From: Luscinia megarhynchos
Taxonomy: Eukaryota; Chordata; Aves; Passeriformes; Turdidae
Direction of reading: 5' to 3'
Length of the DNA stretch: 64,000 nucleotides
Assembly: GCA_034336665.1 (NCBI GenBank)
Contig: CM067568.1
Location: forward strand, 40,280,770 to 40,344,769
Shown here: one piece after another, positions 1 through 13,400 of the stretch
Layout: each line of letters starts with the position of its first letter
Position numbering within the stretch: position 1 is the first letter of the stretch
The notes under the pieces: generated by a model
Database searches by the model: none
What the model was told of the DNA's origin: nothing
The model's input: the letters and a program-made list of their open reading frames with translations, nothing else
Position numbers and translations under genes: made by a program

Positions 1-2665
1 TTTAAGAGAAATAGGTTGGTTAGTCTCTCTGCAGTTGAAACTTTTCCAACAAATGAGAAAAAATTTTCTGCTCCTTGAAAACTGCTATTTCAGCTACAAA
101 GGCACACTGTACTTTATTTGCAGGATGATATTTATTCTGCAGAAGGAATAAATCTAAGATAAAAAAGTGAGAATGGGATGATATATGGAAAATAAATTCA
201 ACAGTGTTGCAAAAGAAATAATATCTTAGCATTGAGATCAAGATGTGGTTGCAGGAAGAGTAATGACTTTAAAATCCTTTGCTTGGGTGTGATTAAAATG
301 TTGACAATAATTAACATTGTTTTGGCCCTCTTTTTGCCCCATTTTCCTTTTGTACTTTGTTTTAGAGAGAACTTGGTTCATGCATTTTTAAGTTGCTTAT
401 TCTCACTTCTGGTACAAGATTCAGGTACGTGAATAGTAAAGTCTCTGGACCCCACTTCTCTGCCCTTGTATCATGGACTTTTTCTGTGGGAAGGTGGGTT
501 TACTATGTGACTTTTTGAAACACTACAGGATTCACTGCTACTAAAGGTAATCTGAGCTCAAGACAACCTGACATAAGCATGCTCTAGTGGCTACACACAA
601 TGGTGGCATATATTTTGTAAATATCTGCAGATACATGGATTCTGTTTTTGAGTTGTGCTTCATTTTTGCATTAAAAAGCATCCAAAAATGTTTTCACTAA
701 TTTCATACATAAAAAAGTCATGTTGGATGATTACTCAAAAGCAGTTTTCCCTAGAGAGCTTTAAGTGTATGAAAAATAAAAACTTATCTACACTAGCTAT
801 TATTTCATTTCTTCAGAGCATTTAGATGGATTCTGAATCAATTTCTGAGTGAAATTATGCAGAGAACAAGTTGAAAGAAGATTTTTTTCATTACCAGATT
901 TTTTTTTCACTTTAATAAACTTTTCCAAGGGAAGAGAGAGAAATCCATTACTATTACTTTGTAAAGCGAGCCTTGACAAGGCACTAGTAGAGCAAATATT
1001 TGCGAGGATGGAATCCTCTGCTTGGAAACTAGAGCTGAGTAAGCTTTTCCATGGTTGTTTCTGCACCTTTTGATCTAAATGCTTATTTGAGAGTCTCTCT
1101 TTCTTCTGTCCATGTGTTATCTGGCAAACTTGCAGGATGCAGAAATATTCATGTCAAGTGAAGTGATCCTTCCTCATCCTCACCACACTGGCAGGCATAA
1201 GCATCACGCAAAATGTTTTCTAGCCTGCCTCCTGAAGAAATGAAAATGTGAACAGCAGGTGTCTGGCACCATGACTTTGTCACAGCCAATATTTAGGGAT
1301 ATGCCCAGCCAGAAATTAGGCAAACAGTTTCAGCAGAAATGCTGCTTATCTGCTGCTATGACAATAATTTACTGGAAGTCTGGACCTTGTTTAGTTGTTG
1401 ATTTGGGTACAGAAGAGCATGCTACATAGCCAGGTGTCTTACAGCACTAGAGGCAGCAGGGTTTGATGCGGCTCACTGGATGGGTCTTAGCTGCACGGGT
1501 AGTTTAGGGTGTGGAGATTTTCTTTTCCTGTTGTAACAGGGATTTTGTCCTCCAGTATGAATCAGTGATATCCAAACTGAGTGCCAGTGTTTAGGCAGTG
1601 AGAGGCTGTTGTCCAGATGGGCCAGGTGGTAGCAGGAAAGGGAAAGAAAGCAATCACTTTGAGTTTTTATTTTGTGTAGTTTTGAGAAAAGGGTTTTTAA
1701 AAAAATTGGTCCAGTAGATGTGACTTGGTGTCCAAAGACTGGCAGAGTTTGTTCACATCTCTGTAGCTAGCTTGCAGTGCATCTTGAGACAAGCTTTTCC
1801 TACATCTTTCTGTATCACTTTCACTAGAACAGAGATAACGGTTGTGTAAGATGCTTAGGCCATTCAGTTTTGCAGTCACGTCACTGATTTTCTCCCCAGT
1901 GTGACTGCTAAAAGCATTAGGCTTACATTAGAATCAGACTGAAGTCATGCTCTGATGATTCAGGCCATTAAGGTTTTAACCTTTCTGTAAAAAACTAAAT
2001 ATGGTGATTATCTGGCACTTGGATCTGGACACTGAATAAAATGCAAATGTAACATCCGGGCAGTGCTGCTGAATGTTTCCTTCAGAGAGGGGGGAGCAGG
2101 AGAGAGGGATGCAAGGGTGGTGCTTATGATTTGATTTGTAGCCTTGAATTATATGCCTTCCTGAACCCACATAACAGGAACTTCTTAAAAACAGTAATCT
2201 ATTCATTGCTCCTCTTGCTCGGTTTTGGCTTATGTTATTGCAGGCTTATGTAGCTTGGTGTACCAAATCGATTGTTTGGATTTTCTGAATGCTGTAAATG
2301 TCATGGCTTTATCCCAGTCTAGGACACAGGTTTAGTGCTCTGTCCACGATGATGCATTAGATATTAATTACAGGTTTATTAATTACGCTTTACTTCTAGA
2401 AAAGCTGTGCCCAGTGTGCTGAGAAGCATGTTTCCATATGAAGATTGTCTCTGTGTCTTTGTTTAGGAGGGCAGCAAATGAAATAGCACTTCTGTGTGGG
2501 CCCAGTGATGTAGTGTTTCAGTCTGTGGCCATAAATTGTTTCAAATTAATTTATCTTAAAATGCTTTCTTTGAATAATGTTTTTGAGGATATTTAGTCAT
2601 AAGATTAGAAGGGGCACCCTTCAGATGCAGGAGGATATTATCTCATTTGTGCACAGGCTGCAGGA

Positions 2666-2740
2666 GGTGGTGTGGCTCAGGAGATAAAGCTGTCAGCTCT
2701 TCCCCAAGGCCCATATTGTTTGGGCTCCCCTGTTTCAGGG
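2666..2740 (+). repeat. tRNA-like SINE head (candidate)
   Basis: A box-A-like string (TGGCTCAGGAG at 2673) lies 45 bases upstream of a degenerate box-B-like string (GTTTGGGCTCC at 2718), the spacing found in tRNA genes and tRNA-derived SINEs. Folded as a tRNA, three of four D-stem pairs form, but the anticodon stem does not pair and the T loop lacks TTCGA. It therefore cannot be a working tRNA. It would fit an old tRNA-derived SINE or a chance match. No matching body or tail was recognised downstream. Confidence 0.3.
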
Positions 2741-4046
2741 TGCTGAAAAGGGGGGGTTAAAAACCTGGCAGTGAGGCACCAGGGGCTGGAGGATGGCAGT
2801 GCTCTACAGGCAGCAGGAGGAGGCAAAGGGACAGGGCAGGAAGGGATCAGCAATCTGAACAAGCGAGTGCCTGAAGAGCTGTTGCTGTTCGAGGGGCCTG
2901 ACACTCTTTGCCAGTGCTGTTCCAGAGAGGGCTCATGGCTTGTTCATTACACAGTGGCATGTTCCCTCCATTACACTGCTGGTGGCTTTGGTAAATCACA
3001 CAAAATGCCGGGTGTGTGTCAATTAATGAATTAAAGTCTTTTGTGTTCAAAGGAGTGTAAATACACATGTAGGGTGTTATCAGTGTTTTGGTACTATTTC
3101 CACCTGTGGGAGGCTCAGTGTGGAAGGAGAGGGTTTACTTTGAAACACCTATTGCTTTGTAAACTGACTAATGGCTCCTGGGAAGAGAAGTCCTCTAGTG
3201 GAGGCTCTCAGAAAAGTTAGGCTATGTGCATCAAGTCGTAAGTGTCTTATAGAGCCAAAAAAAGAAAGCAAAAAAAAGTACTAGTGCTTCCTCTCATGTG
3301 TGGGTGGCAGAGGCACGTACTTTTGAGAAGATCCTGAATTCTCCTCCCTGCTGTTTCTGTGAAGTCTTAAGTCGCTGTATTATGTGGCACTGAAACAGCA
3401 AGAAAGCCTCATGGTGCAATTGCTGTTCCTAGTGGGTTTTTTTGGTTTTTTAAAAATTTTTTAAATTTAATCTTTACTCCTTTAGGAAAAGCTACAATAT
3501 TTTCTGCCTAAAGACTCCTTTTGCATTTACTTCATTGTGTTGAATACTTTTGTTTTCAACACTGCAGCAGGAATAACCAGTGGAGAGATATCATTGCTCA
3601 TGGGTGTCAGCACTGAGAAGTGAAAAGGGTTTCTGGTACTTTGCAGTCAGCTTGATCCTATAAAGGAGCTTTCCTGGACCAGTTGTCTAGAAAGGGCAGG
3701 GAATGTTTTCCACCTTTGTGCAAATAGGCTTCTGACTGATAATTTTTCCATCTTTCTCTGGAGCAGTGCAGATTAGATTCAGTTAGAGATAGCCTGCAGG
3801 CTGCACCAAGCCTCTCAGCACTCCCATTGTTACTGCATTATCCCAGATGCCTGATTTCACGTCCCCCTCATGATGTCAGGATTAAAGCAACGGCCAGATT
3901 CAGGGACAGAAAATGCAATTTCTTCTGGTCAGATTGTCAGGCTTTGGTTCTATTTTTTTATCACCTTCCACTGTGGAAACAGGCATGGTTTGTTTCAGGA
4001 GATTATAGCAGACTTCTCTTTCATATAGTCTCTGTGTGAGAGAGAT

Positions 4047-4074
4047 GGGGAACTTGGGTGAGGGGGGGTGAGGG
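4047..4074 (+). other. G-quadruplex motif
   Basis: Four runs of three or more G (4047-4050, 4056-4058, 4062-4068, 4072-4074) separated by loops of 5, 3 and 3 bases meet the usual G3+N1-7 rule. The neighbourhood is not otherwise GC-rich and there is no gene near it. Whether it folds in cells is unknown. Confidence 0.6.
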
Positions 4075-5179
4075 AGTGATCCTGAATCTCCTCTGATCTT
4101 CCATATTACAGTGACAAACTAGTTATTTGGAAGTAGTTTGCTGCAAGGTGTTGAAGGTGTTCTGTGGCCTGAGTTCTTGGGCATGAGTGGAATAGGGTTG
4201 CTGGGAAGCTTGAGCTTACTTACTGAAATGTGTGGTTGGGTGTTTTGCAGAACCTACTCAATGACCCAGGTATTCCCAAACCTCTGCTCCAGTATTCCTA
4301 AAACAAGGACTGTTCACATTTGTCTTAAGATTAGCATTTTTAGAGTTGTTTGTCTCTTGTAATTTTTCTGTGTTTTGAATGAATGGGAAATATTAGTTCA
4401 AAATCATTCCTGATGGAATGTATAATGGGAATTTAACCTTTTCCTTTTGCTGTGTTCACAAGGTAGTGGTATCTGAACTAGTTTGAGATAATGCAAAGCC
4501 TTGAGAGCTGCAGATACACTGATCAGGGCAGTACCGGTCACTGCAGGCTTGGGAAGCAGCCATGTAGACACTTGGGCAGACATTGAATGAAAGTGACAGT
4601 GGGGCATAATTACGTGGGCTGTAATCAGTGGTGAATTTTGGGATTATCCTTTGCCTCACAGGACACTGTATTTCATGACTGAGGGCCTTGCTTAGGGGGC
4701 TTACAGCTTTGTTGGGCCTTGGGGATGGCACTTTTCCTTGGACCTGGAGAGACAGGGCTGATACAGGCAGTAGGACTCAGCCTGTGGAAACTTGTCACAG
4801 CCACAGTTTCTGACTGGCATCACTAGTTACAGGAAATGCAGAGTGCCACGTGAGAGCTGGCAAAGGTGAAGTGGGCCTCGCAGAGTTGAGTACTTAAGCC
4901 CACCAACCTCCACCTGAGAGCATGTGCCTACGTGCACATAGCTCCTTCTGCTGCAGCTTTATGTAACACATTTGCAGGACTTCATTTTCCAGTAGATTGA
5001 AAGCAAAGCCACTGTTGATTTTCTCCAAAAAGATCTATTTGAAAGTGCAATTGCCTGGAATTACATGGTGGCAGTGAGAGGCCAGACCTTGCTGTAAATA
5101 ACTTTCTCAGCAAAACACATCGAGTTCTGCTGTCTACTGCTTTTTCTCTTTAGATTATTTCAGTTGAAAGGAGGTGAGG

Positions 5180-5226
5180 TTTTTTTTGCTCTGCTGTGTT
5201 TTTTTGTTTGTTTTTTGTTTTTTTTA
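5180..5226. repeat. T-rich low-complexity block
   Basis: Runs of T interrupted by single G and C. On the minus strand this is an A-rich block directly after the 141-codon ORF that spans 5150-5575, so a retroposed tail is possible, but no source transcript is recognised. Confidence 0.75.
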
Positions 5227-8200
5227 ATGCTTTGTTTATTCTTGTCAGGAACTGATTCTCATTTTCCCATCTCTCTTGCTTTTGCCAAATGATGTGATTA
5301 CAGTGGGCAGCTCCCCATTCACAGTAAAATTCCTGTGTGTTTTTATAGCACAAGGCTATATTAGGACTGATGTACCTTTGCCATGGGAATGTAGCTTTGC
5401 TGCTGCCCTCTGATGTGCTGGTGCTTTGTCTGTCACAACCGTACCAGTGGGCAACAGCAGCGCTTTGGCTTTGGTTGTGATTATCATCTACAAGCCAGTG
5501 AGTGAAGGCATTGCAGCAATGTGTGCATGTGTTATTTACTGCAAGCATAACACCATTCACACCACTGTCCACCATCAGTTTTTCAATTTAATCTGAGCTG
5601 CGAAGTGACTATTCTGTCCCTGGAACATGGCCCTAACAAATCTTTATACTGAAACTCATATTCCCTACCGAAGAATCAGCACCAGTAGTTGATGTGTCTT
5701 TGTCTCTGAAGCCATTAGTCTCCAAGAGCAGTTCTTCAGCCTGCGTCAGAAAGTGGTCCTGTGTTCTCCCTGTTGTGGTGGCTGAAGTGGAGCAGAGCTG
5801 TTCCTACTGTACTGTAGAGCATGGTTGTTTTTAGCTTTTAAAAATACTACTTTTATGGGAAATGTAGTGTCTTGTAATGGAGACCTTAATCTCTAACCTG
5901 TACTAGAAATCAGTATTGCAAGAAAAGAGGGGGATGTGTGAAGGAAGGGAAGTGGCACAGGTAGGACCAACTATTGATTTACAGGATAAGTGAAACATGA
6001 CTCAATGGCTGTGTGTGGCAGTGGGGAGGCAGTGCCTGTAGGGATGGGACAGAAATAGCTGTGAAAGCAGTCCAAAGAGAGGAGAGTGGGAGGTTATTTG
6101 AAAGGGAGCATCATGATGTTGGTAAACTGAAGTTTTAAAGTATTTAATCATCTTGTTTCTCCCTTTAGAAATGGAGCATACCTTTTCTGGCTGGTTCCAT
6201 GTTCTTTTTCCCTGGAAATATATACATCCATTATATCTCCTCATCTTCACTGTTTGCATTTTTTTGGTTTGCTTTTATAAAAGCTACCTGATTTATACTA
6301 CTTACTAATTCCTTATTCCTGCAATTTCCTGCTCTTTCCCAGTATTTTTCTTTCTTTTTTCTTTTTTTCTTTTTAAAGTGTTTGAGATAGGACTTGCCAT
6401 AGATCAATAGTGGGAAGGGATTTTCTGTGCCTTGGTGATTTATGTGTGCATCATACATTGGCTTTTACTTTCTCCCGTTTTTCACTATGGGTTTCTCTTC
6501 ACTTTCTTTTAGACCACGTGTGACCTTCAAGTCTCTGTTTTTCAATGGAAAGCAAGCAAGTAGACTGTGAATCTGATATACAGTCTCTCTGAAGCTCAGT
6601 GTTGGCATTCCTTGCTCACACAGAACTGTTGCTGGTGCTAGGAAGTGGCATTGCTATCATCCTGTGCAGACATGGCTGGTTTACCTGAGTGTAGAAGGAA
6701 AGGTTCAAGCAAATTGCAATTTCTGTTCTGAGAAGTGTCAGGGCACAGAGCCAACTAGACTTGGCGTCATCTAGTTTCCAAAAATAGCAGGTTAAAAAGA
6801 GGAGACGCAGCTGCAGGTGAGGTGGGAGGAGGCAGTGGTGCTTCCAGTATGTGAATAGCTCAGTCTGTGTGTCGGGCTTGCTGTGCTTGCACTTCCCTTT
6901 CCCCATGAATCAACTTGATCTCCACCTGCTGCTTACTGGCCTTGGGAGCCCCAAAGGACCAGGGTTCATTCAGGGGAATAAATAATGGAAAACAGTGTGA
7001 TTTCTTGTCCTGGGTGGTGCCCCAGCCTCCTGAGCTTTGGTCCCTTGGGAATTCTTTGCCAGTGGTGGTTGGAAGTCTGGCAGTGACACCATCTGGCATC
7101 AGACAAAGCAAGGGTTGGCTTAGCAAATTGGTTTGTTAGTTTTATTTTTACACATGAAGTTTAATAAAATTTCCAAATAACCAAATAACAGAGAAAGCTT
7201 CCTCTTTGAGATCTTGCCCAGTAAAAGGTGGAGCCAGTTTTTCTTCTATGCCTCTGAATGTGATTTGAGGGACAGGTGTGCAGATGCTTTTGCAGCTCCC
7301 TGGTAAAGTAAGCTGAGGACATTCTGGTCTGTTCTCCAGCTAAATGTCTCTCGTAAACAGCCAAGACCACGTGTTTAAGGATACCTTCTTTATTTTCCTT
7401 GCTGTAAAAATTCTTGTTTCTCTACGGCATCTTCTGGGAATGACATTATTAACAGCAACCTCCTGGGCTTTCTTTTGTGCAGTGGTCTGGCAATTTTGCA
7501 GCTCTTGTGAACCTGAAAGGCCAGGTGTGCTGGAGTAATCAGATTTCCCAGTTCTCTCTCAGTGCTCGAGAAGACCAATGCCAAGTCTCCTGACAGGGCA
7601 TTTTTGACACAGGACTACAGAAAACATCTGGCTATGTGGCACTGGGCTGCAAGGGAGGAATGTGCTTGCAGTGGCATGTCACTCAGTAGTGTGGTCCTTG
7701 CTTACAGGGCAGTGTTGTGACCTTACCTCTCCTTGCTGAACTCATGAGCTGGCTTGCAGTTCTGTTGACCTAATCCAGACTGAATATTCTTACTCGTACA
7801 AGGATTGAGGCAAGTGAAGTAGAGTCTAGTTCAGACAATTTTGTTGCTGTGGATCCAAGTTTTTTCCTTGTTCCATCACTGAAAATTGTTTCAGAAAAGC
7901 TGCTTAACTAAATTTTTGAATGCCTGCTTTGATGATTTGGATTAATGTCTCTTCCCTCTCTATTAACCCCATCTGATAGAGCATAGTCCTATTCTTTTTC
8001 TGTTCCTTCCTGTACACTTTCATTAAATACCTTAATCATATGTTATTGAAAAGCAACTAAGAGTAAATGTCAAAATGAAGCTCTTAGCACTCTAGAAAAT
8101 ACCAGCCATTGCATTTTTCAACTGTACCTTGCTTATGTGCAAACTGGGTAAGTTTTGCCATTTTTGTAGCTCACCTGCCTCCAGCTAAGACAAGGGCAAA

Positions 8201-9017
8201 GAAATAGACTCCACCACATGGATTCTGGGAAGTGAAGTTGATTTTATTTTTTTTAAATCTCTCCTTCTTTATAATCTTCTGTGCTACTAATAACATGGGC
8301 TGATTTTTGGCTTTAATATGTGATTTCTATCTTGACTCCATTCCCTTAACCTTTCCTCAGAGATTTTATTTTCTAAATCTTTGATGGATTTTGCTGCTCT
8401 CCTGCTGATGTTTTTCATTTATTGGAGGAGAATAAAATAATAATTATAATAACAAAACCCACTGTTTGGCTGGAGGCAATTCACTGGTCGAGGTTTTCAT
8501 GTGAAAGCAGCCCTTTTAATCCTAGCAAACAGGATTCTCCTCCTAATCTCTAATCCCTGAGTACTTTAGCTATTAATCTTGAGAAGCGTTTTCCCCTTCC
8601 CATCTGAGATTAACCTGAGAGTAGTTACCCATGGTTACTGGCCTCTTTTTTTCCTTTTTCTTTCCCATGAGGCTTGGAGAGTAAGGGAGGTGAGTGACAA
8701 ATTCTGGCCCTTCCATCTGTTTGCATTCAAATTCTGTGCCTTTGGACACCCTTTTTTAACTGATTGGTTTGATGGATTCTTGTTCAGCAGTAAAAATATA
8801 GACACATCCTTGCTTGGCAGCTTCCAGCCAACCACAGACAAGGACATCTGAATCTGTTTTTCTTTCAGTGGAATAGGGAGATACCTTCTTTTGGCATCAT
8901 AAAAGAAAAAATTTGAAAAATGCAAATTTTTTGTGAGATGGAGGAACCCTTGAGGTGTTTATCTCCTTTCAGTCCTTCTCCTTTAGACAATAATTTTCTT
9001 CCCCTATATAATCAGCT

Positions 9018-9613
9018 GTATCCTGGGATGTGTCCAAAGAATTGTGGCCAGCAGGCTAAGGGAGATGGTTCTCCCTCTCTACTTGGATCTTGAAGAGCCC
9101 TCCTGGAGTTCTGCATCCAGTTCTGGGGTCCTCAGCATAAAAAGGATGTGGCCCTACTGGAATGAGTCCAGAGGAGGGCCACAAAAAGGATCAGAAAACT
9201 GGAGTACCTCTCCTATGAGAAATGGCTGAGACAGCTGGGATGTTCAGCCTGGAAAACAGAAAGGTCTAGAGTGATCCTGTAGCACTTTCCAGTACCTGAA
9301 GGGGATCTACAAAGAAACTGGAGAGAAATTTTTACAAGGATACGTAGTAATAGGGCAAGGGGGAATGGCTTTGAATTGAAAGAAGATAAATGTAGATTAG
9401 ATATTAGGAAGAAATTTTTAAGGGTGGTGAGACATTGGAACTGCTTGCCCAGAGAAGCTGAGAATGCCCCATCCCTGGAAGTGTTCCATGCCAGTCTAGT
9501 TGGAGCTCTGAGCAACCTGATCTAGTGGAAGGTGCTCCTATCCTTGGCATGGGTGTTACAACTAGATGATCTTTAAGGTCATTTCCAACCCAAACCATTC
9601 TATGAGTCTATTA
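9018..9613 (+). mobile_element. CR1 LINE, 5'-truncated, intact 3' end
   Basis: This is a copy of about 600 bp covering the C-terminal end of CR1 ORF2 and its short 3' UTR. Translation in shifting frames gives ASRLREMVLPLY near the start and RHWNCLPREAENAPSLEV near 9425-9485, both typical of CR1 ORF2. The 3' end carries the CR1 string ending in TTCCAACC, then CAAACCATTCTATGAG, with the ATTCTRTG-type terminal repeat. Interruptions break the frame, so it is dead. Truncation at the 5' end is normal for CR1, which integrates by target-primed reverse transcription. Nearly full-length 3' sequence and recognisable codons suggest moderate age. Apparent ORFs on either strand inside it are not separate genes. 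Confidence 0.95.
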
Positions 9614-10393
9614 TTTCCTTCTGGGAGTTGTAAAGTGAATTTTGGTTTCCACTACCCATTTTTTTTTCCTTCTGAATGTGTCACATTGTTCATTTATTTC
9701 CTTCATGTTATTTACAGTCTTTGAGTGCTCTTTGCTGTTTTGCTTTTAGGGCTGTGCACATAGAGCCAGCCTGTCAGGTTGGGATTTCTGCTGCAGCTTG
9801 TGACTCCTAGGACTTGTATTTCTATTCTCCTGCATAGGCTGGGTCATGCATACTGCTCCCAGATTTGTATGTTTGGAGCTGATAGATGGGCTGTCCATTA
9901 CTTATTTACAGGTGTTTGTGTCCTGAGCTGTATGTTATGGGTTGTATTCCTATTATTGTGGATCCAGGAGTATTTGGTCTATCATATCTCCTCCTCTATT
10001 CATACATTCTGTTCACACCTGACTGTTCTTACACTTACATATTTAGGGGAGAGCCATTTCTGAATATGTTCTGACACTCCTAAGTGTGAGCTCAAAGATG
10101 CTCCTAGGACCAAACTTGCTTGCTCTGCAAGAAAGCAGTTTTGTGAGCAGACATACAGTGTGTCCTCCCAAGAGCTCCTAGGTGTCAGCATGAATGCAGA
10201 CAGCCTTCATGGAGGCCATCAGCAGTTGTCAAGACAGCAGATCTGTGCTGGAGTGAGGGTGTGCTTGATTATGACTGCTGGTGGAGCTGCTGAAACAGCA
10301 TGCCAAGCCCTAGGGGAGAGGGATGCAAGCCATTAACTGAAGACACTGTTCTGTAGTTCACCATTGGTAAATATTGCCTGACTTCAGCTCGCG

Positions 10394-10438
10394 TTTTTTT
10401 GGGGTTTTTTTTTTTTGTTGTTTTTCTTTTTTTTTTTC
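10394..10438. repeat. T-rich low-complexity block
   Basis: Long T runs broken by a GGGG and single G or C. No element body is recognised on either side. Confidence 0.75.
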
Positions 10439-13400
10439 CCTTAACTGAGATTTTTTCAAAGAATTTCTGGTTTCCCTTTCTTTACCCATTAATTCACTAT
10501 GCAACAAAAGTCTTTGGTTCCTGAGTTCTAGTTTTCCCTTCTGATTAGCTGCTAAACACAGAAGTTAGTACAGATGCTTCTGAAAGGTTTATGGGGAATT
10601 TCTGTTTCCATATCTGCTAGGAGAGAAAAGGAAAGTCCCTGATTTTTGGCTAGCTGTACAGGGAAGAAAAGGAGAGTGAATGCAGGAGAATGGGTCAACT
10701 TTTGAGGAAGAGCCCTAGTTTTGGCATCATGGGTAGCTGTGAACTTTTTGGGAAAATGCAAGAGATTAGAAAAGACAAGGGTATTTCTTCACTACTTCTT
10801 CACATGGTGGAGTAAGGTTTTAAACACATTGTGGTTCTGGTTTTGGTGATTTTGCTTAGAATCACTGAGTGATGTAACAGTACATTTACCTCAAGTTCTT
10901 GTGTCCCTTCTTATCTTGTTGTTCCAGGTAAACATATCAAATTAACTGCATATTTTAAAGTAAGAATTCAAGATTTTTCTCTATGGCACACATAGACCCA
11001 AAGTATTTTGTAAGGCATTTATGCAGGATTCTCTTCATACCTGAAAGAACATGTCACCACCAAGTGGAAAGAACACACTGTGCTGTACAGCAGTACGGAG
11101 GGAAAAAAAGCTTTTGTTCATTGTAAATGCTTGAGGACCTTCGTGCTTAAGCAGAAATGCAGAATCCATCTCGTGTAACAAGCATCTCTAGCAAGGTGTG
11201 GAGGTGATTGGTGGCAACTTCTCAGGAGATGTGCTCTCTCCTGAGTAATCTGAATTTTGTCCTGCTGATACAAACACTGTCTTTAGAGGCCTCCTGTTCT
11301 GTCCCCTGAATAATTTTATTCTGTTAAAAGGTAATGAAAAAATATAGTCCTTCTGATATTAAGGATGCTTGTAATTTGTTTTTGGTGACTGGGAATGATG
11401 ATGAAATCAATTCTTATATAAGCAAGCAGGTTTGCCTCATGGTCATCTTCCTGAGGGTGGATAGATTGTCATACCAAACTTCCCCCAATTCCACTGCTGC
11501 TTCTTTTCTCTTCTCTGGTGATCTGGAACAGAAACTCACTAAGAATTTGTGTGTGTTTCCTGGTGTGATAAGAATACAGAACCCCAGCAATCCCCTGTAG
11601 CTGTCACAGGGATAAGTGAAGGTTGGCAAGGAATGTGGGAAGCTCTCTATGGGCTGCTTAATACTTCCTTCTGTGGGGAGTCAGGTGGGTTCTTTTATGG
11701 CCTGTCTGACAGAAGCTGTGCTGTCCAGTATGGCAGGGCACTGCAACAAGGTATGGAGGTGTCATCATCTGTGGTGGGGCAGGTGTATGAGGTTAGAGCT
11801 GTAACTTGAGTTTGTTAGTGGGCCAGAAGATTAACAGTGTATGCTGCCCAAAGATGTAAAACTGCTTTGAGTCAAAACTGAATGGTTTACTATTTTCTTT
11901 GCTTTATTTTTGAATTGACTGTACTTTCTAGTTCTATAAGCTATTCCTGAAAAAAATGAACTGGTGACTGTGGAGGGACTGTTTTCTGCTGTTTCCTGCC
12001 ACTGTCATGGAGTATCTATCCAGCTGTGACTCTTGAAAGTCCTTTTATCATGAAGAAGTATTAGCAATAATAGTACAGACATATGGCTTAAGAAAAATGC
12101 TGTTTCTTGTCAGCAATCTTGGCATCAGACACACCCAGATTGCTTCCTCTGTTTCTCCTTATCTTTTGTATTGGCTTTTCCCTCTGCTGCTGTTCTGAAT
12201 AATTTAAGGGTGTTTTTGGTAAATGTGTGTGACAATACATTTGAAGATGTTAGGTATGGAATATCCCGTACAAGTAATTTTGATGTGTCTGGTTGTATGT
12301 TTATGTGCACTCATATACGTGTATATGTATAGCAGCACAGCTGAAACCTGTCTGCATCATGCATGGATGTGCTGGTAGGGAAAAGTCTTAGGCCTGGGAG
12401 AGAAGCAGGAGCACTTCAATCTCAGAAAAGGTACAAGGCTAGCTTGGCTACCCCTGCTTCCATCTGGGAGCTGAGGTGGGTCTCAATGACAGGTACTCGT
12501 GGGACTTACTCAGTGTTGCCTTCACCCAGAGGTCAGGCATTATGAACTCTTGCTCTTCCAGATTTCAGGTGACAACCATCCATAAGAAGACTAAATCTGA
12601 AAGTTTTATTCTTGTTTTCTCTCCTGTCTCAGTTATCTTTGGCAGGCAAGTGCAGGTAGTTTACCTTTATGACAGGGTGGAACCAAACAGAATGTTGCAG
12701 GGGCTGTCTGTAACACTCCAGTGAGATGTCAGTGTTTAGCAGTGATTAACTTTTTTAAAAGACCCTTTATTTGCTGTTGATTTTTATTTTTGCCCTTTTA
12801 CTGCTTTGCTTCTTATTGATTTAAAGAGGAAAAAAGAGCTAAAGCCTTGTTTGATAATGGAATATTGATGAGAAAGAGAGTAAGATGGTGGAAGTCTTTG
12901 TTCTTGTTCGACAAAAGATGGAGAATACAGGAAAAGAAATGTAAATGTGTATGGGGAGGGGGGTATAGGGGAGAGAAGAAAGAGTTATTTAAAATCACAG
13001 CTGGGAAATCACTCTTCCTGTCTACGTGGCCACAGAGAGATCAATTTTCAATTTTGGTTTCCCTGCCTTTTGTGATTTGAGACAATTGCATGCCGATAGA
13101 GATGGGGGATCTGGCTTGCAAGTGTTGGTTTAAAACAAATTGTTGATAGGTATTTTTTTCAGATGAACTGCTTTCTGGATCAATTTAGCATGCTGCAAGG
13201 TGAAAGAGGAGAGGACCACAAGGCCCTGCTTTCTCAAGAGAGCATTTACAGCAATGCAACTCTGACTAAGTCCATGGTTTTACTTCTTAGTTCAGTGAGG
13301 TGCAAGGAGCAAATCGAGCTGGCCTTGTGTCAGAGATCCATGAACTGTCACATGACATGTTGAGTATGAAAGAGAAAATGCACCAGAGGCAATTAAATGG

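Larger units (their letters stand above)
1..9017. other. Unique non-coding stretch, no gene recognised
   Basis: AT-rich, CpG-poor DNA with only short ORFs on both strands and no recognisable protein family. Items within it with separate entries or findings are a direct repeat of tattaattac near 2362-2386, a tRNA-like block near 2666-2740, a G-quadruplex motif at 4047-4074, and a T-rich block with an adjacent 141-codon minus-strand ORF at 5150-5575. Segment 8460-8590, which retains a CpG and a run of TAATC-type motifs, could be a conserved non-coding element, but sequence alone does not show this. I see nothing else to annotate. Confidence 0.7.

Noticed and set aside
2666..2740. Functional tRNA gene
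   Set aside because: The anticodon stem does not pair and the T loop is missing its invariant bases.
5150..5575. 141-codon minus-strand ORF as a real gene
   Set aside because: No recognised family, no splice context, and its C-terminal Lys/Asn-rich part is just the translated A-rich block. Kept only as a finding.
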